Positions 39,223 through 47,573 of a stretch of 64,000 bases of DNA are shown in pieces. The position numbers and the translations under genes were made by a program. Source of the stretch: a virus; IMG/VR virus record IMGVR_UViG_3300044797_000185, positions 53,837 through 117,836 of that record. One strand, 5' to 3'. The notes under the pieces were generated by a model, which saw only the letters and a program-made list of their open reading frames with translations, ran no database searches and had not been told where the DNA came from. How positions within the stretch are numbered: position 1 is the stretch's first letter; every line of letters begins with the position of its first letter.

Positions 39223-41791
39223 TAAATTGGATCTTCAAAATAACACTTGTAGTAAGTGTCCTTTGAGCGAGTTAAGAACATGCGTTCTTAATGGAGTTGG
39301 GAATGTTCAATCTAAAATTGTTTTTGTGATGGATTCTCCTTCAGTGGAGGATGATGCTCTTGGTACAACTTTTACGGGTTCAGTGGGGCATAAACTAGAA
39401 GCTATACTTTCTATTTTTAGAATCCATCGAAATCAAGTATTTATAACCTATGCAACACGTTGTCGAGCTAATTTAAAAACTGCTGAAGGTGTTCGCCCAG
39501 CCCATTTTGATGAAATTCAGATTTGTAATGAGTATCTTGTGAAGGAGATTGAATCTATTAAACCTAATGTCATTGTTCCTATGGGTGCAGAGGCTATCAC
39601 AGCTATTTTGGGCATCAAAAAGCCTAAAGTTGAGGGGATGAGAGGTTTAGAGTTATGGAGTGATAAATTCCAATGCAAAGTTACACCTACCTTGGCAATT
39701 GGGGCTATTTTAAGAAATCCAAATAAGGAAGAAACTGTAATTCAAGATCTTCGTCGTGCTATTGAATCTTCCAAGTATCCTGAATTGACTAAAAGAACTG
39801 AAGGAAACTATATCACTTTGGAAACAATCGAACAGTTTGATGCTTTCTACGATAGAATTATGGAACAAAAAGAAGTAGCATGGGATATTGAAACTTCTGG
39901 GTTTAATTGGCAAAAAGATCAATTAATTTGTGTAAGTTTTAGTTGGAAAAAAGGAACAGCCGTGGTATTGCCAATTACAAAATGGGTTGGTATTGAAAAA
40001 GAAAAAATAGAAATTAAAGATAAGAAAGTTCGTCGTAAAGGAATAGTAGAAGTAAGACAGGTGGAAGTGATTACCAAATATACAGAAGATTCTTATCAAC
40101 ATTGGTGGGGTGATAGGCAAGAATATGTAATGAGTAAACTTCGTTCTATTATGGAGAGTAATATTGAATTTATTCTTCAAAATGGTAAGTTTGACTATAA
40201 ATTCTTTTTACAAAAGGGATGGAATTTGAAACCTGCTGTGCATGATCCCATGCTTATGCATTATTTATTGCATGAAACAGCAAAAGGTCAACATGGTCTT
40301 AAGGATATGGCATTACAATATACTGATATGGGTGCTTATGACCAGGAACTTGAATCTTGGTTTGCAACTAATGGTATGAAAACAGATGATAGTAGAAATT
40401 ATGCGCGAGTTCCAACAGAATTATTATTTAAGTATGCAGCTGCTGATGCAGATGTTACGTTGCAGTTGAAAGATATTTTTTTACCCTTGTTGGAACAAGA
40501 AGATATGCTAGATCTTTATTATAAATTAATTTTACCCTTAAGCTATAATCTTACAGTTATGGAATTTGAAGGTTTCAAAATTAATAAAAATCTCCTGTTA
40601 CAGACAAAAAAAGAACTTCAAGATGAAATTGTTAGTATTGAAAATGAGATACAAAAAGAAATATTAAAAGTTACTACAGAACAATTTGATCTTGCTTCTC
40701 CTAAACAACTTTCTAAGCTTTTGTTTGAGGTATTAAAACTTCCTGTAATTAAACAAACTAAAACTGGTTATTCTACAGATGAAAGTGTTTTAAATGCTTT
40801 GAAAGAAAAACACACTATTCCTTCTCAACTTGTTAAGCATCGAGGATTATCTAAACTTCTTAATACCTATATAGAATCGGTAGAAGAAAAACTTGATGAT
40901 GACAATAAACTTCATGCGAGTTGGAATATTCCAGGAACTGAAAGTGGTAGACTTTCTTCTAGTAACCCAAATTTGCAGAATATTCCTAAAGATGATAAAC
41001 GAATTAAAAATATGTATACTGTAGAAGCAGGAAATGTCTTAGTTGAGGCTGACGAAGCTCAGGGTGAATTTAGATTGTGGGGAGCTTATTCATTAGATCC
41101 ACAATTGATAAAAGATTTAACTGATGGTCTGGATATTCATAGATTTATCGCAGCATTAGCTAATAAAATTGATGTAAGTCAGGTTACACCTGAACAAAGG
41201 CAAACGGCTAAATCTATTGTGTTTGGTTTGATGTTTGGAGAAGGTATAGACGATCTTTCTAAAAAGCATAATGTTACTACTGAATATGCTCAGACAATTA
41301 AGGATACTTTTTTTAGCCGTTACCCAATAGCTAAGAAATGGCGTTATGATAATGTTAAGCGTGGAAAACGCGATGGTTTTGTAAGAAGTTTTTTTGGTCG
41401 TGTTAGGCATCTACCTGGCATCAATAGTACTGATAATAGTGTATCTTTTCCAGATCAACAAGCTGCTGTAAATTCACCGATTCAAGGATGTCTTTCTGAT
41501 TATACAGCTAATGCCGCCAATAGGATCATTTTAAAATTTAAAGAACTTGGATACCATGGGAAACTTAGAAACTTAGTCCATGATGCTATTTATATGGAAA
41601 TTCCTAAGATTGAGCTTGAAGAATCTGTAAAAATTATGAAAGAAGAAATGGAAAGAAAAATCCTAGGTATTCAAGTTCCTATGATCGCAGAATTTAAAAT
41701 TGCGGAAACATGGGGAAGCTTAAAAGAAGTTAAAAGTATTAATCCTATTGTTTACAAAGAAGAAAAAATTAAAGTAGTTAACAATGTATAA
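39200..41791 (+). CDS. Family A DNA polymerase with N-terminal uracil-DNA-glycosylase-like domain
   Basis: An 863-residue protein. Residues 1-200 match the UDG superfamily (CSKCPLSELRT, FVMDSPSVEDDALG, FITYATRCRANL, PNVIVPMGAEAI). A 3'-5' exonuclease follows (VAWDIETSGFNW, LQNGKFDYKF, YAAADADVTLQL). The polymerase core has motif A EADEAQGEFRLWG, motif B RQTAKSIVFGLMFGEG and motif C LVHDAIYMEIP (HDA instead of the usual HDE). UDG-PolA fusions are known in SPO1-like phages. It is the likely replicative polymerase. Confidence 0.92.
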   Translation: MNQSLQINKLDLQNNTCSKCPLSELRTCVLNGVGNVQSKIVFVMDSPSVEDDALGTTFTGSVGHKLEAILSIFRIHRNQVFITYATRCRANLKTAEGVRPAHFDEIQICNEYLVKEIESIKPNVIVPMGAEAITAILGIKKPKVEGMRGLELWSDKFQCKVTPTLAIGAILRNPNKEETVIQDLRRAIESSKYPELTKRTEGNYITLETIEQFDAFYDRIMEQKEVAWDIETSGFNWQKDQLICVSFSWKKGTAVVLPITKWVGIEKEKIEIKDKKVRRKGIVEVRQVEVITKYTEDSYQHWWGDRQEYVMSKLRSIMESNIEFILQNGKFDYKFFLQKGWNLKPAVHDPMLMHYLLHETAKGQHGLKDMALQYTDMGAYDQELESWFATNGMKTDDSRNYARVPTELLFKYAAADADVTLQLKDIFLPLLEQEDMLDLYYKLILPLSYNLTVMEFEGFKINKNLLLQTKKELQDEIVSIENEIQKEILKVTTEQFDLASPKQLSKLLFEVLKLPVIKQTKTGYSTDESVLNALKEKHTIPSQLVKHRGLSKLLNTYIESVEEKLDDDNKLHASWNIPGTESGRLSSSNPNLQNIPKDDKRIKNMYTVEAGNVLVEADEAQGEFRLWGAYSLDPQLIKDLTDGLDIHRFIAALANKIDVSQVTPEQRQTAKSIVFGLMFGEGIDDLSKKHNVTTEYAQTIKDTFFSRYPIAKKWRYDNVKRGKRDGFVRSFFGRVRHLPGINSTDNSVSFPDQQAAVNSPIQGCLSDYTANAANRIILKFKELGYHGKLRNLVHDAIYMEIPKIELEESVKIMKEEMERKILGIQVPMIAEFKIAETWGSLKEVKSINPIVYKEEKIKVVNNV

Positions 41792-41847
41792 AAACATATG
41801 TAGTTTTAGAGTAAATTATGATATGCTAATAGTAGAGGTGAAATAAT

Positions 41848-42024
41848 ATGTGGTGGATAACAACCTATTTGATTTTAAACAGCTATATAAAGATAGTTGA
41901 AAGAGATTTGCTTTGTGAATGCCTTGGACAAGGTGATTGGTATCGATGCAATAATCACTATGAGACAATGCAACTAGCTTGTATGGCAGAACAGATTTGG
42001 GCTGAAAAGGAGAAGTTAGCATGA
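41848..42024 (+). CDS. Small hypothetical protein
   Basis: A 58-residue protein with hydrophobic start MWWITTYLILNSYIKI, then CECLGQGDWYRC. Promoter-like sequence upstream (TATGCT near 41821) is weak. ATGA overlap with MazG. No family recognised. Confidence 0.5.
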   Translation: MWWITTYLILNSYIKIVERDLLCECLGQGDWYRCNNHYETMQLACMAEQIWAEKEKLA

Positions 42025-42347
42025 AAGCATCTGATTATCAACTTTGGTCTGATCGTACTGCTCTTTATCCTAAAGACGCAGGAGTTATTTATACTACTAT
42101 CGGTCTTGCTAATGAGGCAGGAGAAGTTCTTGGAGTTGTTAAAAAAATGATGCGGGATGATGGAAATGTATTGACGGAAGAAAAACGAACAAAACTTATC
42201 GCTGAGGTTGGAGATGTATGTTGGTATCTTGCGCGAGTATGTACAGAGCTTGGTGTTTCAATGGAAGACGTGTTCGATCTAAATGTAGCAAAGCTTGAAG
42301 ATCGAATGAAACGAAATGTAATTCAAGGCAGTGGGGATAACCGATAA
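42021..42347 (+). CDS. MazG-like nucleotide pyrophosphohydrolase
   Basis: A 108-residue all-alpha protein with LANEAGEVLGVVKK (ExxE metal site) and LIAEVGDVCWYLARVC (second ExxD metal site), the MazG signature. It hydrolyses (d)NTPs or ppGpp-like molecules, which may clean the nucleotide pool or blunt the stringent response. Start and stop overlap both neighbours. Confidence 0.85.
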   Translation: MKASDYQLWSDRTALYPKDAGVIYTTIGLANEAGEVLGVVKKMMRDDGNVLTEEKRTKLIAEVGDVCWYLARVCTELGVSMEDVFDLNVAKLEDRMKRNVIQGSGDNR

Positions 42348-42511
42348 TGGAAACTACTAATTTAAGTTTATCTGGCACTCCTGGTTTTTGGGCTTTCCTA
42401 TTTGTTCATCCTTACATATCTTTTTTTGCATTTTGTTGTTTATGTATTTGTGTGTTTGGAACGTTGACCGATGTGTTAGTGGCTTTCGCTAAAAGGCATC
42501 GTAATGGTTGA
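42347..42511 (+). CDS. Small membrane protein
   Basis: A 54-residue protein that shares a base with the MazG stop. One long hydrophobic stretch (FWAFLFVHPYISFFAFCCLC) suggests one or two membrane helices. Overlaps the next gene by 8 bp. Unknown. Confidence 0.45.
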   Translation: METTNLSLSGTPGFWAFLFVHPYISFFAFCCLCICVFGTLTDVLVAFAKRHRNG

Positions 42512-43031
42512 TGTTTGTATTTATTTAGCATGTCGTATGTCTGGAAGATCTAAGATAGCTATGATTAAAGAGGCTAAAGAGGCCGTTGACATACTAAGTA
42601 AATATGGAATTAAGTGTATTTCTCCTGTTCTAGAAGAAAAAATTGAAAATACAACAGGAGTATTAGAAGTATTCTCAGAAGAAGACTTACGTAAAGAATG
42701 GGTTAAGGATAAGGAATTTATTAAGCAATGTCATGTTGTCTTCGATTTGTCTGCTGCTTCCCCCATTAGATCAGAAGGGGCAACCCATGAATTTTTATAC
42801 GCTAGATATGCTCTTTTCAAACCTGTCATTCGTTTATTCCCAAAGGGATTAGGACCTTCGATTACAAGACTTGAGAATGCTGTAATTGTTCAAACATTAG
42901 ATGAAGCAGGAATAGAAATAGTTACAAGATGGGGGACTCGAACACAACGTATTTTATGGAGAATAAAGGAACGTATTTTCTGGAAATGGTTAAAGCTTTT
43001 AAAATTACAATTTCTGGGATTTTTTAGATGA
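42504..43031 (+). CDS. Nucleoside 2-deoxyribosyltransferase-like protein
   Basis: A 175-residue protein: CIYLACRMSGRSK, VDILSKYGIKCISPV, FIKQCHVVFDLSAASPIRSEGATHEFLYARY. The pattern (start loop, aspartate strand, E-G-x-x-x-E helix) is that of NDT/DUF4406 proteins, related to the protein at 62672. The C-terminal 30 residues are aromatic-basic and may touch a membrane. It may rearrange nucleosides, but activity is unproven. Confidence 0.65.
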   Translation: MVDVCIYLACRMSGRSKIAMIKEAKEAVDILSKYGIKCISPVLEEKIENTTGVLEVFSEEDLRKEWVKDKEFIKQCHVVFDLSAASPIRSEGATHEFLYARYALFKPVIRLFPKGLGPSITRLENAVIVQTLDEAGIEIVTRWGTRTQRILWRIKERIFWKWLKLLKLQFLGFFR

Positions 43032-43231
43032 TAGATTGGGTTGAAGCTGCTGAGAATAATTTTAAATCTGATGGAAAATCTTACATAGATTCTGAAGATT
43101 TTATTAGAATCTATGAGAATTGGCTGCATACTCGAATGAATGAAGGAAGACTTACAAATCTTCAGTACCTCGATGGTCTGTATAAAGTTAAAGAAGCAAG
43201 AAGTGGCAAGAAAATGTCTGACCTCCTATAG
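43028..43231 (+). CDS. Small protein with NLxYL motif
   Basis: A 67-residue helical protein, ATGA-coupled to the previous gene. No zinc ligands, but it has LTNLQYLDGLYKV, a variant of the shared motif, about 20 residues from the end. Function unknown. Confidence 0.5.
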   Translation: MIDWVEAAENNFKSDGKSYIDSEDFIRIYENWLHTRMNEGRLTNLQYLDGLYKVKEARSGKKMSDLL

Positions 43232-43242
43232 AAAGGGTCACA

Positions 43243-43455
43243 ATGAATAAGAAAAAATATGGACTGTATGATGTATGTGATTGTAATCACGAGTATCTGC
43301 AACATGGTAATAAATGCTCTGCTGTTGTTCCTGTTGGAAAAGAATCCTATAGAGGATACGTTGCACCTGAAATAGTTCGTAAAACATGTAGTTGCACTAA
43401 ATTTAAACTAAATATAATAAATTCTGGGAGAATTTCAAGTCATGAGCAATTATAA
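43243..43455 (+). CDS. Small zinc protein (CDCNH type)
   Basis: A 70-residue protein: VCDCNHEYLQHGNKC, then TCSCTKFKLN. It has the Cys/His core of the small zinc family but no NLxYLE end. It overlaps the next gene by 14 bp. Function unknown. Confidence 0.55.
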   Translation: MNKKKYGLYDVCDCNHEYLQHGNKCSAVVPVGKESYRGYVAPEIVRKTCSCTKFKLNIINSGRISSHEQL

Positions 43456-43750
43456 AAATTATAGTTTGAAAGAATTTGAACGAGAAGTTAGGAAATTGAT
43501 GGATGACGCAATCACTCTTTTAGTTAATAAGAGGCGTGATTATGGATCTAATGCTCTCCGAGGCGGTGTTCATGGTATAGCCATTCGTCTTTCAGATAAA
43601 CAGGCACGTTTAGAAAATTTGCTTGGCATTTCTGATGGTTCTTTTAAATCTAAAGAGGCTATTGTCGGAGATGAGAAGATTGAAGATACTGTGAAAGATA
43701 TTATAAATTATGGAATTTTGTTCTTACTTGAAGAGAAGAAAAAGAAATGA
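43442..43750 (+). CDS. DUF1599-like nucleotide-modification-associated protein
   Basis: A 102-residue helical protein: LVNKRRDYGSNALRGG, GIAIRLSDKQARLENLLG, and DEKIEDTVKDIINYGILFLL. This is the DUF1599 (nucleotide modification associated domain 1) pattern. Its role is likely in the nucleotide pool. It lies between NDT-like and IMPDH/GMPR genes. Confidence 0.7.
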   Translation: MSNYKNYSLKEFEREVRKLMDDAITLLVNKRRDYGSNALRGGVHGIAIRLSDKQARLENLLGISDGSFKSKEAIVGDEKIEDTVKDIINYGILFLLEEKKKK

Positions 43751-43854
43751 CAACTCATGAATTTGCATTTCTAACATTTGGCTGGTTAGTTGGATTTTTA
43801 ATTGGCGTTGCATGGACATTAATTGGGTTAGAGAAACATGGGAGACTCAAATGA
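43747..43854 (+). CDS. Tiny membrane protein
   Basis: A 35-residue protein, ATGA-coupled on both sides, with one hydrophobic helix (LTFGWLVGFLIGVAWTLIG). Unknown function. Confidence 0.45.
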   Translation: MTTHEFAFLTFGWLVGFLIGVAWTLIGLEKHGRLK

Positions 43855-44861
43855 ACGATTATATTTATACACAAACAACTTATAATGATAAGCTATTAAA
43901 TTTTTCCGATATATTAATTGAACCCATTTTTTCAAATGTTAGATCCAGAAAAGATGTAGATGTTTCTACAGATTTCTTAGGGATGCATCTTTCACTGCCT
44001 ATTGTGAATAGTAACATGGATACTATAGCTTCTCCAGCCCTTTGTAGAACATTAACTGAGTATGGAACAATAGGAACATTACATAGATTTTGGTCTATCG
44101 AAGAAAATGTTCAAGCATTTAAAGATAGTATATTACATGGTAAAGGTCCTATTGTTTCTATTGGTCTAGGAGATATTGAACTTCAAAGAGCAAAAGCATT
44201 ATATAATGCAGGGGCTGAGATTTTTATGCTTGATGTGGCTCATTCAGCTAATGTAGCTGTTGTGGAAATGTATAATCTTTTGTGCAAAACAATTCCTAAT
44301 AATGTGAAATATATTATTGGGGATTTCGGGGTGGGAAAAGAAATAAGCGAATTTATGATGCGGGTAGACAGAAAACCTGATGCGGTAAAAGTAGGAATAG
44401 GTATAGGTAGCCAATGCATTACACGTTTAGTTACAGGAGTTGGAAATACAGCTGTGAGTTGTTTACTGGATTGTGCTCCTGTCACAGAAGATTACGATAT
44501 TAAACTTGTTTTAGATGGTGGTGTAAAAGAAATTGGAGATATTACGAAAGCATTAGTAGCTGGAGCAGATTTAATTATAAGTGGCTCAATGTTTGCTGGT
44601 ACTGATGAAGCAGCTGGTATTAATCGTGATGGTTTTCATAAAGAATATCGAGGAAGTGCTTCATTGGAATCTTATGAAGTTCAGGGTAAAATTTCTACTT
44701 GGAGGGCACCTGAAGGTACTTCTACTTTAGTTTCTCTCAAAGGTCCCGCTATTAATATTTTAAATAATATTTCAGGCGGTTTACGATCTAGTTGTTCTTA
44801 TGTCAATGCTTTTAATTTGAAAGAACTGAAGGCTAATGCGAAGTTTACATTTTTAAAATGA
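43851..44861 (+). CDS. IMP dehydrogenase/GMP reductase family enzyme
   Basis: A 336-residue TIM-barrel enzyme. Motifs: PIVNSNMDTIASP, VSIGLGD, MLDVAHSA, KVGIGIGSQCITRLVTGVG (catalytic Cys loop, TGVG as in GMP reductase), LDGGVKEIGDI, GSMFAGTDEA and an EYRGSAS flap. There is no CBS insert. It probably interconverts GMP and IMP and tunes purine supply. Start 43851 has a GGGAG site; 43812 is in another gene. GMPR versus IMPDH is undecided, leaning to GMPR. Confidence 0.85.
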   Translation: MNDYIYTQTTYNDKLLNFSDILIEPIFSNVRSRKDVDVSTDFLGMHLSLPIVNSNMDTIASPALCRTLTEYGTIGTLHRFWSIEENVQAFKDSILHGKGPIVSIGLGDIELQRAKALYNAGAEIFMLDVAHSANVAVVEMYNLLCKTIPNNVKYIIGDFGVGKEISEFMMRVDRKPDAVKVGIGIGSQCITRLVTGVGNTAVSCLLDCAPVTEDYDIKLVLDGGVKEIGDITKALVAGADLIISGSMFAGTDEAAGINRDGFHKEYRGSASLESYEVQGKISTWRAPEGTSTLVSLKGPAINILNNISGGLRSSCSYVNAFNLKELKANAKFTFLK

Positions 44862-45007
44862 GTATAGTTATTTATTTTCCTTGTTGTATTTGCGGCCATA
44901 GTGAAGTTTACCACAAAGGATTAAAACATAAATATCAGTTAACTAATCTATCCTATTTAGAAAAGATATATTTGGAACAACAATATTATAAGGAAACTTG
45001 CAAGTGA
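44858..45007 (+). CDS. Small zinc protein of the NLxYLE family
   Basis: A 49-residue protein: CCICGHSEVYHKG, then TNLSYLEKIYLEQQYY at the C-terminus. Only one CxCGH core is visible, the second Cys pair is lost. It overlaps the GMPR stop and the primase GTG. Confidence 0.55.
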   Translation: MSIVIYFPCCICGHSEVYHKGLKHKYQLTNLSYLEKIYLEQQYYKETCK

Positions 45008-45663
45008 TCTCAACGGTTTTACCAGCTTATAAATACTTAATAGAAGAGCGTAAGCTCACAGAAGACACCATAAATGCCTTCAATCTAGGGTATTGTTCTA
45101 CCAATGGGGAAATCTATGAGGGTGCTAATTTTCAAGGAATGTTGCCAATACTAGATCCTCGATTTTATCATTCAACATTATTTCCTATAGCGGATATGCA
45201 TGGGACAATAGTTGGTGTATCAGCACGTCCTTTGGGGCCAACTCAAACCAAATACATTAATACATCTTATGAGAAATCAGATCATTTGTATGGGCTCAAT
45301 GTAACTTGGAAAGATTGTTTGCTTAAACAAAGTGTTTATGTGGTTGAAGGTAATATTAGCTTGCTAATCCCTTGGCAGCATGGCATTAAAAATATTGTAG
45401 CAATGCTTGGTAAGACATTTAGTTTCAAACAGATATGCTTATTAAGTAGATTTGTGAAAAAAATAGTGTTTGTTCCTGATGGTGATCTTTCAGGTCAAAA
45501 ACTATTAGAAAAATTACAAAAGACAATTCCAAATCAATTTTATGATGCTGATGTAGAATTTACTTATCTATCATTGCCAGATGGAAAAGATCCAGATGAT
45601 TTTATTAAAGTATTTGGAAAAGATGCATTTTTGAAATTAGAAGAAAGGAAATTAGTTTTGTGA
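45004..45663 (+). CDS. DnaG-type primase catalytic (TOPRIM) part
   Basis: A 219-residue protein starting at GTG 45004 (ribosome site AAGGAAA; overlap GTGA with the previous stop). It has the DnaG core pattern: YKYLIEERKLTEDTINAFNLGY, LFPIADMHGTIVGVSARPLG, TOPRIM YVVEGNISLLIPWQHG and VFVPDGDLSGQKLLEKL (DGD). The N-terminal zinc domain is elsewhere (26595), and there is no helicase-binding C-domain. It makes RNA primers; a split primase is implied. Confidence 0.8.
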   Translation: MISTVLPAYKYLIEERKLTEDTINAFNLGYCSTNGEIYEGANFQGMLPILDPRFYHSTLFPIADMHGTIVGVSARPLGPTQTKYINTSYEKSDHLYGLNVTWKDCLLKQSVYVVEGNISLLIPWQHGIKNIVAMLGKTFSFKQICLLSRFVKKIVFVPDGDLSGQKLLEKLQKTIPNQFYDADVEFTYLSLPDGKDPDDFIKVFGKDAFLKLEERKLVL

Positions 45664-45863
45664 CAGGACTTTGCCGATGTGGGGATTTAAAACCAAGTCA
45701 TATTACATGGCAATGGAATGTTGCAACGATTTATGATAGAACAAACTGTATGGGCTTTACTTTTGATGATTGTTGTTCATGCTCAGATTATGTACCCAAA
45801 GATAATTTAGAATATTTGGAACTAATTTATACTAAAAAAGTAGGAGTATCTAATGATAAATAA
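45660..45863 (+). CDS. Small zinc protein of the NLxYLE family, GTG start
   Basis: A 67-residue protein: LCRCGDLKPSH, CMGF, CCSCSDYVPK, then DNLEYLELIYTKK. GTG start overlaps the primase stop. The following NusG gene overlaps its end by 11 bp. Confidence 0.6.
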   Translation: MTGLCRCGDLKPSHITWQWNVATIYDRTNCMGFTFDDCCSCSDYVPKDNLEYLELIYTKKVGVSNDK

Positions 45864-46413
45864 AGAATGGTATGTTATTTCAACTCAGGGAATTGGTTCC
45901 AGAGGAGCATTACAGATTCAATCTTTACTGGATCGTCTTGAATATGAAGGACTTATTTGGACACCTGCTGTAAAAGTGCCCATTGTTCGTTATGGTAAGC
46001 AGCAGAATAATGATAAACCACTTTTTCCAAGTTATGTGTTTATTCAAACAATTATTCAGGATAGTAAATTAGAACAAGCTTTAATTGAAGCAAAGATAGG
46101 ACGATTCCTTAAGCTTCCAGGTGAAGTAATGCCTACTCCAATATCAGAAAAAGATATTGAGCATGTTAAAAGTCTTGAAGAAGCTAATGTTGAGCCTGTG
46201 CCAGAAGAGATTATTTCTGTTGAAGTTGGAAATCTTGTTGAAGTATGCGTTGGTCCTTTTATGGGCATTAAAGGTATTGTGACCAAAATTACTGGTCATA
46301 CTGTTTCTGTAGATACTTTGGTGTTTGGTCGATCTGCACCTGTAAGTTTTAATATTGCTCATTTGTCAAAATTGACGGAGAATGGTAATGAAGAAAAAGC
46401 AACAGAAGTCTAA
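45853..46413 (+). CDS. NusG-like transcription elongation factor
   Basis: A 186-residue protein: NGN domain start EWYVISTQGIGSRGALQIQ, then PLFPSYVFIQT, and a KOW motif VGNLVEVCVGPFMGIKGIVTKITG. Length is typical of NusG. It probably binds RNA polymerase to aid elongation through long phage operons or to favour phage transcripts. Phage-encoded NusG homologues are uncommon. It is followed by a sigma-like gene. Confidence 0.85.
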   Translation: MINKEWYVISTQGIGSRGALQIQSLLDRLEYEGLIWTPAVKVPIVRYGKQQNNDKPLFPSYVFIQTIIQDSKLEQALIEAKIGRFLKLPGEVMPTPISEKDIEHVKSLEEANVEPVPEEIISVEVGNLVEVCVGPFMGIKGIVTKITGHTVSVDTLVFGRSAPVSFNIAHLSKLTENGNEEKATEV

Positions 46414-46825
46414 AGAAATAGAAAAAGCAAATTCTGAGATAGAAACACCAAAAAATATTGATTTCGTTGAGATCAGTATGACCCATGAAGGTCTCGAAAA
46501 AATTGCTCAAAAGAACGCTCAGCTTCTTAGTCAACGAAATGATCCAGTTTTAAGAAAGAAGACTGTTCGAAGACAGGAAAAACTTTTAAGAAAAGTGCTA
46601 AAAGCTGCATCTCAAGTTCTAACGGATGATCAGCATCAAGTTTTTGTAATGCGATTTATATATGGATTAGGGAATCAAGAAATTGCAGATCAGTTAGGGA
46701 AAAATGTTTCATATCCTCCACGTTTGTTGAAAGCATCTGTGAAAAAAATACAAAAGAGATTGCGAGTAGAAGAAAACTTAAGTTGGTTTTCTGGTAACTA
46801 TTTGCATGAGGATAGTTGGGATTAG
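46388..46825 (+). CDS. Sigma-factor region-4-like protein
   Basis: A 145-residue protein. Basic N-terminus; residues about 75-135 show the sigma region-4 HTH: VLTDDQHQVFVMRFIYGLGNQEIADQLGKN, then a recognition helix and Lys-rich end. No region 2 is seen. Start 46388 has GGAG at 7 nt. It could be a late or middle transcription regulator together with NusG and the protein downstream. Confidence 0.7.
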   Translation: MKKKQQKSKEIEKANSEIETPKNIDFVEISMTHEGLEKIAQKNAQLLSQRNDPVLRKKTVRRQEKLLRKVLKAASQVLTDDQHQVFVMRFIYGLGNQEIADQLGKNVSYPPRLLKASVKKIQKRLRVEENLSWFSGNYLHEDSWD

Positions 46826-46833
46826 TTTTTCTT

Positions 46834-47406
46834 ATGAAAAATAACAAAATATTTATAATCAATAAACTATCGGAGTATGAGTTTAGCTTATTAAAGAAAG
46901 ATTTGATTGATCATTCTGTCCAAGTAGCTCTTAAAATTAAGAATTTAAATTGTACAAAAGAGTATGTTCAAAGCATCGCTACTGATTCAATTGAGCGTGT
47001 ATTAGCTACCTATCAGTTTGGCAAAGGCAGCAGTTTGGGTAATTTAGTAAAAAGACAAGTTATGGCTGATTTGAGGGTCGAATTCGAGAAAACCTATCCA
47101 GATATGGCAAATAAGATTTTATGGCCCGATTTGGAAGAGAAAAAGCCCTTTGATAGGCTTACAGAGGCTCTTCAAAAGATGAGGTTACAGCCAAAAGCTA
47201 TAGTTGATAGCATTTTTAATGAAACTAGTCAAGAATTAAAGGGAAGGCAACAGAAATTATTATCTACTATGTATGACACTCCTTTTATACCATATACTGA
47301 AATTTCTAAGCAATTTGGAACTCGTGGTGTTATGACCTACAGAGAAATTAAGATAATTTATGCCCAGTTACTCCAAGTGTTAAAAAGATTAGAAATTGTT
47401 TTATGA
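46834..47406 (+). CDS. Possible sigma-like protein
   Basis: A 190-residue helical protein. FGKGSSLGNLVKRQVMADLRVEF resembles part of sigma region 2, and PYTEISKQFGTRGVMTYREIKII resembles a small HTH near the C-terminus. It is coupled to the sigma region-4-like gene. The TTG at 46816 is a less likely start. Family assignment is tentative. Confidence 0.45.
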   Translation: MKNNKIFIINKLSEYEFSLLKKDLIDHSVQVALKIKNLNCTKEYVQSIATDSIERVLATYQFGKGSSLGNLVKRQVMADLRVEFEKTYPDMANKILWPDLEEKKPFDRLTEALQKMRLQPKAIVDSIFNETSQELKGRQQKLLSTMYDTPFIPYTEISKQFGTRGVMTYREIKIIYAQLLQVLKRLEIVL

Positions 47407-47573
47407 TTTCAGTAGCTTACCCCTGTGATGGATGTGGCCACGTCAAAAATAATCATAATACTTTTACTAATACCGATAAAGAAATTTGTTGGTGTGGATG
47501 CCAAAAGTTTAGAATAGATAATTTAAAATACTTGGAACAAATTTATATTACGAGGTTACAAACAAATGGATGA
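47403..47573 (+). CDS. Small zinc protein of the NLxYLE family
   Basis: A 56-residue protein: YPCDGCGHVKNNH, CWCGCQKF, then DNLKYLEQIY. Overlaps both neighbours; the next ATG is within its last codons. Function unknown. Confidence 0.6.
   Translation: MISVAYPCDGCGHVKNNHNTFTNTDKEICWCGCQKFRIDNLKYLEQIYITRLQTNG

Noticed and set aside
38965-40180. Reverse-strand Phe/Asn-rich ORFs opposite DNA polymerase
   Set aside because: Shadows of the polymerase gene with no ribosome site or recognisable family.
42920-42960. Reverse-strand tRNA T-arm-like sequence
   Set aside because: The loop looks like TTCGAGT on the minus strand, but the flanking stem strands do not pair and no acceptor or D-arm is found; the region is coding on the + strand.
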